A DNA stretch of 64,000 nucleotides from Symbiodinium natans (lineage: Eukaryota > Sar > Dinophyceae > Suessiales > Symbiodiniaceae): the NCBI GenBank assembly GCA_905221605.1, contig CAJNDS010000370.1, positions 91,587 to 155,586 of the forward strand, read 5' to 3'. The stretch's first letter is position 1. Each line of letters opens with the position of its first letter. A program made the translations under genes and the position numbers. Below are positions 49,039-60,808 of the stretch, in pieces. The notes below the pieces were generated by a model. That model saw only the letters and a list, made by a program, of their open reading frames with translations. It was not told the DNA's origin and did not search any database.

Positions 49039-52000
49039 CTGGCATTCCACTTGGGACTGGTGCCCGGTACCAACCCCTACCAACCCCAGCCACATCTCCC
49101 GAAAAAAAAACACGGCACGATCATGCCAATCAGAAACGAGTTTCATCACTTGAAGTCTGGACTAGATTGCCTCATCCTCAGGCATGTTGCCGACTGGCTG
49201 ATGTGTGCGCAGGCATGTCAACATGGTGGGCGAAAGCAGCTACGCAGGGCTACCACCAGGCTTCTACAGGGCCTGCGCGCTCAGCTAAGAACTCGGGCTG
49301 CCAGGCCTCTTGGCCTTCTTGGACGCAGCTCTGCACCACGGTCGCCTGAATCAAATAATAAGAATATACATATATATATATATATAATTGTAAAAAGTAA
49401 TAAAACTTCGAGTTCTTTAGTCAAATCTGCTACGAAGCCACGAAGCCGCCCGCAATCTGCCGACAGTGCCTCCAAGGGTGAAGAGACCGACAGCTCTTGG
49501 CGCTTCAAGGTGGCCTTAGTGGCACTGTTTCGCAACTTCTCTCAAAAATGACCAGCATGTGAAATGTCGGTTCTCCCACGGAGTCGAAAATCTAGGGCCG
49601 GCCTTTGGGCTGAGGGGGGGGAGAGCAAGGAAGCTGTTGGTGAAGCCGGATGGTTTCAGGGCTAGAGCCTTTGCAGGTCCTGATCGATCATGTGGGTGGA
49701 ATCTACAGCCTGCGCTTCTCGTTTGCCACATTTCTGCCACATTGCAGCAAGAAGCACCAATCATGGAGCACTGACTTTGGGTGCCCCACGGGCTTCGATG
49801 CTTGGCCTCGGATTTCCAGGGAGTTGCCAGGTAGACATACATGCTTCGGTCAAGTGGAGTATGGACGGACGTTTCCTTAGACTCGGCCCCGGCTGACCGG
49901 CTGTGGTCGTCATAGGGACCCCTGGTCACTGTGCCACCGCCAATTTTGGGGTGTCAGTGCGGTTGTCTGAAATCATCAAGAGCATCAGCCGCCTCAAAAC
50001 CACTTGTAGGGTCGTGTATGGGAGTGACGGAGCATCTACGCCAATACTTCTGGTCAAACGGTTGGCCTGTCTGCGATGCCAATTTTCAGACATTCCATCG
50101 ACGAGGCAGTATAGCACTCACAGCTCAGGTTCGCAGTCGAACACACACTGAGCTCAGTGTCTTCTTCTTTTTGGAGCACGTGAGCCAAAGTGACAGTCGG
50201 CGACGACATCTTCAGCCGTGGTGCGCAGTAGATCTGTACGGGGCCGCATTCTAAAACATAAGTTCAGCCAAACTGGGCCTCAAGACCTAGGGCACCTCAC
50301 ATATAACGTGAAACAAAAAGTTGAGCTGACTGAAAATTGCCGGGAGGCTACTGCTCGCAGTGCCAGGGCCACCAGCGAGGGTCGGGCCGTGGCGGGCCAT
50401 GAACGAGAGAAGCACCTGCAACCCAACATGTCAGTTGGATTTAGGGAGATTCTTTGCGGCATGCCGGGGCTTGGAAAGGTTCCAGGAAGGTCACTGAAAA
50501 GAAAGCACCAGCAGCACCAAACCTCATTCTGGATGAACTCGGGGTGGTGCAGGATGCCTCGCAGCAAGACCTTGTTGGTGTTGACCTTGCCCACCAGAGG
50601 TCTTCGGAGGGCACGAGTGATGGCATATGGAAACTGATGGAGCGCAATCTCCGAGAACTGAAACATCCGTCCGGTGAGACCCCCAAAGCCCTCAAAATGC
50701 AGGGTGCAGACGTGAAGACTGGAAAGGGCCAAGCACTGCAGCGCAAGTGAATCCCATCGATTGCGAGCTCTGGACGTGAAAGCTGGGGATTCCTTATTGA
50801 ACTCCTTCTGAAAGCAGCTTCCAAATCATTGCATCCTGAACTGTCCCCCTAAACCCTAAACCCTAAACCCTAAACCCTAAACCCATTCTCGGCCCGGAAG
50901 CTCCGTCGATGACGTAGGAGTCGAGGGCGGCGATGGTCCGCTCCCGGCAGGACTGGAAGGCCTCATCGCCTGAAAAAAGCTCGTCTACACAAGGTTCTTC
51001 AAAAGTTTTACAAAGTTCACAAAAGCTGTACACAAACTTCTCAAAACAGTCTTACATAGGCATTCAACGCGCTGTACGAAAGCTTTGCTCAAGTGCTACA
51101 AGCTTTACAAGAAGGCCCCATCGGGCGATTTGGTCTGAGGCATCCCATGCCTGTGGTGGAGAGTCGTCAATGGTTAGATTCATGAACATATGGGATCATA
51201 CGCAGATCCTTCGCAGATGCTTCGCAGATGCTTCGCAGAGATAAAAGGCAACTTCTGCCAAGCCCCATCTACAAATCGTGAGGTCAGAACTTGACCCTTA
51301 AGCTGTCGTGGAGCCCACAGTATTCAAGCCTTCGTCGCCGAACCTCAACTCTCCCTCCCATCCTCTCCCTCCCTGCCTTCACCCGGTGCGTAGCAAATCA
51401 ACTTGCCAACCAAGGGGTCCTGGCAACGATGGTACAAAGCCTGGCTCACAGGCGAACTCCTCAATACACCACGCCCAGTCAAGAACCGGGCCGGCTTCGC
51501 GTAGTGCATGCTGGGCTTGCCCCCCGCGTACAGGGCAGCGTCCACGCGAATGCCGTCACCACTTGGCTCGCTATAAGCTGACACCTCGCTGCCACCTGAG
51601 CGCCAAAGCTGAGGGACTTCCTTTGGGTATGCGTGATGACTGTGATGGACATGGACTTCCTAGAGATGCAAATTAACAGGAACGAACCCCACCCCCAATC
51701 ACAAATAGATGTGATTTGCGATCACCCCTGCAACTATTCTCTAGACAGGCTGTGAGAGGCCCTGAAAAGCCAAAGCTATGCTACCCAGCCCGATCTGAAC
51801 TGTAGAAAGCCCTGAGAGCTTGCATTATGCCACTTTTGAAAATGCATAGATCTCGAAGGTTTCGGTAACATAATGCAACGCATCATGACAAAGTAAAAAG
51901 ATCCTCACCCTTGATGACACAATCGCTGATGTGCTCTCAGCTCACAATTGTAAACGCATGTGCAGGATACCAAAAGTGCCCCATTGCCCAGCACAAAACC

Positions 52001-55000
52001 AAGTTCGCGCCTCCCGGGGCCAAGGAGACCCGCGCCTGCCATGAGCTCTCAATTGCTGGTACATCTGATGCCGCATACTCTTCTGCAGAAGACAAGTCCG
52101 TTCAAGCTTCGGTTCGACCCGTTGCTTTTGCTTTTGATGACTCGGAAAAATTGTCACAAGATGTCCTGTCACCTGCCTCGTCTTTCTGCTCGCGGTATCT
52201 CACTCTTTCAAATTGCGCACTCATGACGATCTCGATTCACTCTGGGAACGCACGTGGTGAAGATCTTGGTGGCTCGTTGTGCCGCTGACGTTTGTGCTGC
52301 TGAACCATTGGATGAACGCGTTCGCGTAGATGACACTTCGCCTCTGGCACCGTGAGTTCCTCTGGTGTCCTCCTCCGCGTCAGGTTTGTACCGCGGTGCG
52401 GCGGTGTGTGGCATAATCGCTTGCGGAAAGTCCTAACTTCTCTGCAGTGGCGTGCCCAACTCACACTGCAGCATGCCCCTATCTGCCACAAGTGCCACCA
52501 CATCGACTCTTGCAGGTACAAAGTCGTGTGTCCATGGCTCCGCCTGGACGTAGGTCCGGCACATGACCTTGCGCTACTCGACTGCAGGTGTGGATGTTGC
52601 TGTGTTGGGTTGACCTGGGAGCGTGGAGGCTGGCGTCGCCTCTCCCAATTGGTCCTCCTCCAGTTGTTACAGACCCGACGAAGTCGCTCGCACACTGCTT
52701 GCATCAAGAAGCTGGGGCGCGGAGATCATTTGATCGTTGCTGAGTCTGGGAGTAAAACCACGCAAGATTTCGGATTTCGGACTTTGGCTGCTAAAAACTT
52801 GATGCTACTTGCATTCCATCCGACATGAAACATCCTGAAACCTCCCTTCCCAGCCTGGTCCCGTCTTGTCTCGATAACCCTTCCTATCCCTTCGTCATTG
52901 GACTGAAACTCCCAGGAAAGGATCGATTTGTCACCACATGTCACCACGCCCGGCGACAGAGTTACGACAACAGCTTTTGCTTAGAGACAGGATACGCCCA
53001 GGAGCGTCCTGTGCAGTATTGCCAACTGCCTACAGCTGCAATCGCAGGTGTCCTGTTCACATCCCACCCAACCGATCCAGGCGTGAGAGCGAACTCCGGC
53101 GAACGACTCAGGCCTGGATTGCGAAGCCACGCAGCGTCGAAGCTGCGTGCCCGGGACCTGAACGGCGGAAGTGCAATTACAAGGCATTCCGAGTTTGGCC
53201 AGGAAAGACGAATTCATGGAAACCACGCTGCTGCCAACGATTATGCAAGACTCCATTGGCGAGTGCGTCGGATGATAGGGGGGCAACAAAGCAGTAGAAC
53301 AAGTGCACCCCCGATCCCCAGGTCGCGAGACGAGGATTCCAGGAGCCCTGGAGGCTTGGGCCGCTTTTGGATGGCTGAAGCATATAGAAACTCAGGCCTT
53401 TCCCTGCTTAGGCCCTTACGCGTTTCGGAACGTTTCGGCGGGTCTATAACGAAGGACATCATCCTACACCACACGAAGGCCCCACTTTCGTTCGTCCACT
53501 TTGGTTCCCCGCTCACCGCTGTGATTTCATCTTTTGCAGATGTTCTGGGTCAGGCCCTGCGATCCAAACCCGGCAAGCCCAATGCAAAACTGAACATCTG
53601 CTGCAGGATACCTCCTGGAAGGCCCAGGTCTTCGAGCTTCTTGCCACCTCTGAAGTCTGTGGTGGCTACGAGCTTTCGGGGTTTGGGTGTTGATTTCGCG
53701 CGGACAGCCAGACTGCCTAGCTGCAAGCTGCAGATGTGTACGGTCATGGTCAACTGATTGATGAGGCTGCGGAATCTGAGAAGACATGGAATAGGGAGTC
53801 AAATTTGCTGAGAAACGGATGAGAAATGACTGGACAGATTGCAAAAGCTAGCAAAGACTCTGCAGTTGGGCAGTCATGTAGTTGGTTGCAACATGCGCTG
53901 TCGTCGCTGTTAATCCCTGCAGAACTGGCACACAAGCTTTACGCCGTTTTCAGACCTGAGATGTCTTATGAACTCCTTGGGCGCCGATCTTGAGGTTGCA
54001 ATCTCAAGTCTCAACTTCCTTGCAACAGAACACACTGAATACACTGCACCCCGAAATCTCGGCGAGCCGAGCGCACTTGCAATGCCGAGCTGTGTCTTCA
54101 CGATATCCACATCGGTGGCCTGATCAGGCTGCTGAGATCATGCATGAGAATACTACCAAAAAGCACGGAGAAAACATAAACGCTTGTGCGTCTTGTGCAC
54201 TCATTGCACTCTCAAATGCACTTCCCAAGTTCTGTGGTCAACTGAACTCTGAAACTATCACCAAAAAATATAAAAACGGTCTGTTCCGAAACGATAGACA
54301 TGAAGCGAAAGCCCAAGGACCTCTTCCGTAATCGTGTGCTCGACCTGGATCCTGGGGTTGACCTGCCGCGCAGTCCGTAAAACGACTCTTCTTGAGCCCC
54401 TGCATTGTGAAGGTCACTTCGCTCGCCTACATTTGAAGGCTTGCTTGCGCCCGGAAAGTTCGTCATGGGCAGTCCGCCCGGTTGTGCACAGGCCTTTTGC
54501 CGAAACAGGCTACGTGACTGGAGCTAGAAGAAACGGCTCAGAGAGCTTTTTGCTTGCAGGCTGAACTGCTTAATCGCGGCTCCGTCGGGGTTTCCAGCCA
54601 CGGTTGCTGGCTAGCTTTCCGGCCACAACTGACCGTGCGCGCCAGTCGGCTCAACACAAAACGGGACTTCCCAGGATGAACTGAAGCCCGCTTTCGTGGA
54701 CACGCAACATGTGGGACAGGACTGAGAACTGAGCAGCCATCGCTATCCATGGCTCGACTCTTAGCCTATGGTTTCAGCCTGCACCCACAGGCCTCCATGA
54801 ACACGAAACGGGCGTCGGGATCGTCGAGTCCACCAGCAACCATGAACTCAACGGTGCCAACCTCGGCGCACGTTAGAGACATATTTCTGGCTCCCTCTTT
54901 TTTTGCTGGGGTCATCTCACTCTCTGGCATTGCAAGACGGAGACTGGGGGTGTGGCGCCTCGATAGTTGCAGTTCAAGAGGAGGCGCACGGCGCAGTCCG

Positions 55001-58000
55001 TGATGCGAGCTCGCAACCTTTGGAGGAGAGGACGACAGCCCGGATGGGGGAAAGGCACACACATCACACACCCCCAACCACCTTGCAAGATCTTGCCGGG
55101 ATTGCAGGTATCAATGATGGCACCACTCATGGTACCAGGGATGGGTGCCCAGATCTGCCAAGTGCCACACCCAGGGTGAATGCGAGCTGGGGCCACCTCG
55201 ACAACCTGTGCAAGAAACGCTGCAACATGACATACTGTAACCCCATCCCATTGCCTACACCAAGGCCCTGGAGTGAGCATGCCCTTCATAATTTTATAGA
55301 GCATCTTCAGAGAAACATCAAGTTCAGACACGGATTCAATGACAAGACTTGCGCCTTCTGGTTGCGCAGCTGCACGCTGCAGTCCCGCTCGTAGAGGTGT
55401 GCGCAGCCACCCTGACCGTCCGCCAAGACCTGGACCTGCACATTGACTGGAGTGTCGGAGTGCCGGTTTGGAGTTGGTTTTGTTGGCGCTTTGACGCAAT
55501 GTGTTTCTGTGCGGTTATGTGATGCAATGAGTCGGCAATGAGAGTCCCCCAAAAGCTCGTCAGGCATCGTTTTTGAGTCATCTGCGAGATGACTATGAAG
55601 GTCTGCAGGCTCGCCCGGCTTGGCAATTCGATCCGCATAGATTTGCTGCAGTATTTCCGAGCGTGATCTGAAGCAAAAGTACTTTCACCTCGGAAGGGGG
55701 GGAGAGAAGGGGGTCCTAAAACCTAAACCCGAAAAAACGAAGCTAGAACCCAAGGCGGAGCGGGGGGGGGGGAACCCTTCCCCCAAAACCCCGGCAAAGC
55801 AATTGGCGCGATTCGGAACGACACTGTGATGCCAAGCCCAGTCTATTCCCAGTCTATTCCACCCTTGAGAACACAAACACCGCCATTCCACGGCAAGCCT
55901 GCCTGACACATTAGTCTCCAGCATAGGTGCATATCTTCACAATCACGTCCATATCTGCTGGGCAGAGAGACTCACATCTACACCCTGAACTTCGCAACCC
56001 AAAATGTGATCATCAACACCTCGATGTGGCGGGCATCATCGAGAAACTCTTCGAGAAAGACCTTTGGCAGCATGCGACGGAATACAAACACGTCTCTCCC
56101 AGGTGCCACGAATTGGTTGTGTCCCTGCACCATGCATGGATAGGCACGCTCCTCACACCCGACTGCAAAAACAATTTCAAGATTACTATACATGTCTGAC
56201 CAAAACCTCCAAGGGCACTCCCCAACAGGTCCGACGCCAAGCTGCGGAACCATTGCCAAAGGCCGTCTTCGCCTCACTGGTGCAGCGCCTTGGTTTGGGG
56301 AGTTGAGGAAAGTGGCGAGGGCCTTCAGTCTTGAGCTTTTTGCTGCGGTGCATGGCTACGTTGAGCTTCGCTGGCTGCTGAAAACTTGTGCCCTAGTCGG
56401 GAAAGATAAGATGATCAATGACGGGAATCCACGACAACAAGCTGACAGTTTCATCCGACGTCGATGATGCGACAAGGGCAAATCTCAGAACATAAACAGA
56501 TTAAACAGTAAACGTCTGTCGCAGCTCGAAAAGAAAAAAGCCAGTTTCCCCGGAAGGCCATCAGAGTTTTGAGCACATGAACGTACGCTGGATTAGGCCA
56601 CCGTGCTGTCAGGTCTACATGAGTCCATACTGCCACATAGACCTGAGAAACCCCCTTCCACCACTACTTCTTGCTGCGGCTCGTGGGGCAATGCATACTC
56701 CGAAGCTGAAACCACCCTGAACCACCCTGAGCCCGAATCACGCAGACAAGACGTTGAAAAACAAGCAGGCTGTGCTCGGCTTCGCACTCAAAGGCCTCGT
56801 TGAGCTCACCGTCTTGACGGACGAGCCCTGAGTCAGCCAATTGCATCCCGTGCAACTGACAAACTAAAGCATGAGAACTAGCATCAGAACCTTTGGAAGG
56901 AATGTAGGCGAACGAGGAATACCGAGGATGTAGGGTCTCTCAAGAGGCGGCGGAGGGAGTGATTTTGTAGGTATCCGGTTTGTCATTAAGTTCCGTCGGC
57001 GGGGGGGGCATGATTGAACATGGGGGACCTACCTACGAGGGTGCCAAGCCACACAACATCCTATCTCCTCTAGACAATGCTACTTGCACATACTTACACA
57101 CCAATCCAGGAAGAAGGCCTAACCCACGCCGAGGGGCGCATGCCGCGGCCGCCACCGCCGAAGGCTGCCTTGAAGATGATCGGCAAGGGAAGGCCCTCGC
57201 CTTTGTTCGCGGGTTTCGGGAAAGGTTCGAGATAGGATGTGGGGGCGGGGAGGGGAGGCCGGGGCGAGGGGGCGGGGGGGGCCTTCTTGTGATGAATGCT
57301 GTACATAGGCATAGGGTGACAGGAGCCTTGCCAGGTTGCGGGTTGGCCTTGTCGTTTGGGTTTCGAACTGTACGTCTAGGCTTTGGGCTGTTCTTGCTCC
57401 ATGGCCTGCGGCAAGAACCTTAATCATTTGTCATGTGCAAGGCAAGTCATCGAGGTCGTGCAAAACGGAACTGAAGGAAAGAATGCTTGGCAATTTGGTC
57501 TTCATAAACACACGTGAGATGATCCGAGCAAATAACTAACTTGCCCAAGCTCCGACATCCCTGAATCCATCGAGTTGCGATGAAAACTTCAGGAAGCGGA
57601 ATTAGCAATGTGCCCTTGGCACTTGGCATAGGCTTGGCCATCTTTAGCCCTCTGGGCTGGCGGCGTGCCAAGAAATCTCGTGCATCTTGGTAGGAGTCGA
57701 GGAAAGGCGAACCTTTCAAAACCTTGGCATGCTTCAGTCTTGACACCAAAAGAGAGCTTAAACCGTCCACCTTTGAAGACATAAACGTCCGTAAACGTTG
57801 CATGCACGGCTTCACAATTTACAGTCAGATCGTCCTCCTTGTAAGGCTAAGCTAGCGGCTAGCATCGGGAGACCCTTCCTGAAGCTCCACCTCCTCCTAG
57901 CGCCTGGAAACTTCAAACCTACAAACCTGATCCAGGACCGCAGGCCGGAACATTGCTGGACATTGCCAGCTCCCGGGCGCGGACCTGTAGGTGCAGAGGT

Positions 58001-60808
58001 TTCTGGCAGGGGATGGCAGGGGGCCTGCCATGCAAGTATGCGACAAATGGACGAAGTGATGGTTGCTACATGAATGGGAGGCATAGGCACGTCCACTCTG
58101 GATTGCTTCTCACGGCCTTGTCTCCAAGAAGCGCAATTGTCTCCGGGCGGGGGCCAATGAAAATGATCCCAGCAGCCTTCGGGAGAAGAGAGAGGGCTCT
58201 AACAGCAACGGCTGCCACCAAGTCAAAAAGCCGCTTGTCGCGGTGTAGCATGTCGGACGCTCTGGCTGGGCACTTAAGGTTTCATATAAACTAGGAAGGA
58301 AATAGAGGTTTCCTACTAGAAAAAAGAAGCAAATGAAAGGCTTTCCTGAGACAATTTAAAAATTCAAAGGATTTCGAAGTAAATTAAACAAGGAATAGAT
58401 GTTTTTTACTTCAAACGGGTTGGGGGCAGGCCCCACACACGCAGCGTACGCAAGACAAGCACAAACGCCGAAAACAGACCTGGGTCCCGGCCAGGAACAG
58501 ATGGTATACAAGCCTAAATCTACCAAACCTGGGCATGGAAGCCACATTCCGGTTGTATTCGCCCGAGCCTTCCTAGCCTGGGTGCATCGCATCACATGAT
58601 GCGACCATCTGCAGGCCACCTTGTCACTCCCAAAAAATCTAACAACCTCGCGCGTCGGGCGGGGAACCACATGGAATTGCATTTTGACTGTACCAGGCAT
58701 GCCGTGCTGGCATGCACCCAAGCGCTGCCTACCCACAGTACGAGAAGCTGGCCGGCCTGCTCATAAAGGCAACATTCCGGTACAGCTACCCCCGCCTGAA
58801 CCTACTTCCAGCTTAGTAAGACAACATTTCGAAACCCGAGTCCCCTGGCCTGCTAAGAAAGGCGACACTACCTGAGCATCTCTGCCCTGCATATTTAAGC
58901 AACATCCTTGGCCTGCTTGTTACGGCAACATTCCGGCAATTGCCCGACTCAGCCTCCGTAGTACAGTTGCCCGCCTGAGCCCCTTCCTTGACCTCTGCAT
59001 ACATTGAAGCAACATTCCGCGACAGCTGCCCGCCATAGCCCTCCTTAACCTGCATTTTGGGGCGTGATCATCTCCGGCCTCGCAGGCAGCAGCAAACTCT
59101 GCGCTCTCGCTGAGGAAGCCGTAGCCCGGATGCACCGCCTGCGCTTTTGTCTGCCTGAGACAAACCATGGACATGTTATGGAGATGTCATGGGCGAGCAG
59201 GCTACGCACGGCTGCACGGATCTGGGTCTGGACAGCTCTAGGACTCTAGGCGCCTTCGGTTCAGGTTTTGAGATGTTGTGAGAACCGTGAGGATTGTGGA
59301 GGCCTGATGGCCCTGTGGCTGAGGTCGAGGCTTGGCGGCTTCCACCACACTCTGCACGTCCAGGTACGGCGCAATTGGGCCCGGGTTCTTGGAGGTGACC
59401 TGAGCGTGCAAGGGATGCCAGCTTATGCTCATTGTGATGACTTCGGGACCAGATGTTCACCCGCCTCAACGGCAAAATGCAAACGCCGCAAATCTCCACA
59501 AGCCGCAAATCAGCGTCGGATGAAATCATATGCATCTTTTTGCATCATGAAGCTTACATTTTAGGCCCAAGTTGAGGACAGAGTCATAAAGACTCAATTG
59601 CGTAGCAGTCTCGCACGTCGCACAGGCGACATTGCTGCAGTCCGTTCTCGTTGAACTAATCCAGCTGTCTCTGATTTGCTTTGGCATCCTCAACGTTTGC
59701 GCTTGGTCGCGGAACATGCTCACAGTAGTTAAGGTGCAGCTGGGCGAAAATGACAACAAGGAGTTGCCCTCTAGTCTCCGAACATGCCCACCACTTCCTG
59801 GATAGAAACGATCCTCGCACCACACGAGAACTGATATGAGTACTTCATTTTATCAGAAAGGTTTCAACATGGTAAAATGTCACTTTCATCCAGCACGCCA
59901 GAAAAAGGTCCATGGTTGTGCTTCGATGTGGGAAACAAGCAGCGAGTTCGGAGATGCCAAGGCTCTTGTAAGTTTGTGCCACCTGAGAAAACATCCTGGG
60001 AGACACCTCTGAAAGCCTGACACACTTGCGAGCACATGATTTGAGCACCTTGCGACTCCTACCAGGACGAGAGCGAAGCTCTGGCACTTGCACTCACCAC
60101 GCACTTCACCACGCACTTCACCACGCACTTCACCACGCACTTCACCACGCACTTCACCACGCACTTCACCACGCACTTCACCACGCACTTCACCACGCAC
60201 TTCACCACGCAACTTGCCCCACAACCGGAGCTCGCTGGGTCAGGGGCACGAATCGCTTCTTGCACGCGCTGTACGTGCAAGGAACCCTTGTCCTCCTCGG
60301 CGTAGATGCCCACCTGGAGTCTGCATGGTGCCAGAATCGCAGCGGAGAGAGGTCGAAGGATCTAAGGCTCCAGTGGTCAAAAACCCCTTTGAAATCGATG
60401 GGAACCCCAAAGCTGCTGCTCGCAGGCCCGAGGCTCCCGGCAGTGGCCAAGCCTTCTTCCTGGCACGCCTCAAGTCTTGGGGGTTGAAGGACGCTGAATT
60501 TGCCAGAGGTCTTCGTGCCCTCACCCGGAAATCGCCTTTGTTCCGGCTCAAAAACGTGGTGGTCTCAGGAGGATTACGAGGCTTTCAATACCTCCACGCT
60601 CGTTCAAAAACTGTTTTCGTAGCGGGAGAAGCACTGAGTACTCCCACTGAGTAGCATATTAAAAGGGCCGAAGACAAGACCTTGCTTGAAGTTGTTCAGG
60701 GAAAGATGAGTCCTAACTTGATGATGGTAATGTCCATAATGTGCATCCATACAAGCTCCGGACCCGGGCGACTCGCACGGCAATCTCACCACGGTTTGCA
60801 ATCAGCAC
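48985..60808 (-). CDS. Biotin carboxylase with biotin carrier domain (25 exons found)
   Basis: Exons, minus strand: 60764-60808, 60442-60468, 60270-60313, 59332-59399, 59079-59154, 58117-58176, 57946-57984, 57669-57722, 57138-57195, 56788-56827, 56246-56288, 56020-56061, 55355-55435, 55171-55205, 54957-55017, 54793-54861, 54321-54362, 54077-54119, 53612-53647, 53114-53157, 51501-51584, 51383-51419, 50902-50969, 50523-50585, 48985-49038. Signatures in order: [56 protein letters not shown] (ATP-grasp glycine loop), [62 protein letters not shown] and SAMKLETE (biotinyl-lysine). The protein would carboxylate biotin with ATP and bicarbonate. The motifs resemble pyruvate-carboxylase or single-chain acyl-CoA carboxylase BC domains more than classical MCCC1. 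Four internal pieces are unresolved: after LHV, after RGFAIQ, and on each side of the biotin exon. The start codon and transit peptide were not found. It lies directly upstream of the carboxyltransferase exons on the same strand. Confidence 0.93.
49362..49386. repeat. Short AT microsatellite
   Basis: (TA)n of about ten units between carboxylase exons. Confidence 0.9.
50850..50884. repeat. CCCTAAA tract in carboxylase intron
   Basis: About five units, ending 17 bp from the 3' boundary of exon 50902-50969 and thus close to its GC donor. Confidence 0.95.
51185..51245. repeat. Short tandem repeat GCTTCGCAGAT
   Basis: Four copies of an 11-bp unit in the intron between exons 51383-51419 and 50902-50969. 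Confidence 0.8.
58745..59055. repeat. Diverged tandem repeat in biotin carboxylase intron
   Basis: Five or more copies share CTGCnTAnTnAAGGCAACAT, then TCCGG, then CAGCTGCCCGCCTGAGCC. Anchors fall near 58767, 58824, 58901, 58925 and 59009. It lies within the intron between exons 59079-59154 and 58117-58176. Confidence 0.8.
60091..60211. repeat. Minisatellite, 12-bp unit CACCACGCACTT
   Basis: About ten perfect tandem copies. With a unit of four codons every frame stays open, giving repeats such as Pro-Arg-Thr-Ser or Val-Val-Lys-Cys. It is in the intron between exons 60270-60313 and 59332-59399. Confidence 0.98.

Noticed and set aside
52825-53757. 310-codon plus-strand open frame
   Set aside because: It lies antisense across conserved biotin carboxylase exons 53114-53157 and 53612-53647 and shows no motif of its own.
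54540-54620. Minus-strand LETPTEP, considered as the VEHTVTE exon of the biotin carboxylase
   Set aside because: Exon 54321-54362 reads [13 protein letters not shown] and fits both neighbours in phase.
55095-55160. Minus-strand peptide [14 protein letters not shown], resembling the start of a biotin carrier domain
   Set aside because: It lies in the intron between exons 55171-55205 and 54957-55017, which join perfectly in phase. The position in the middle of the BC domain makes a carrier domain impossible.
60091-60211. Regular 12-bp repeat array, considered as CRISPR or a repeat protein
   Set aside because: No spacers between units and open in every frame. It is a minisatellite within an intron of a eukaryotic gene.
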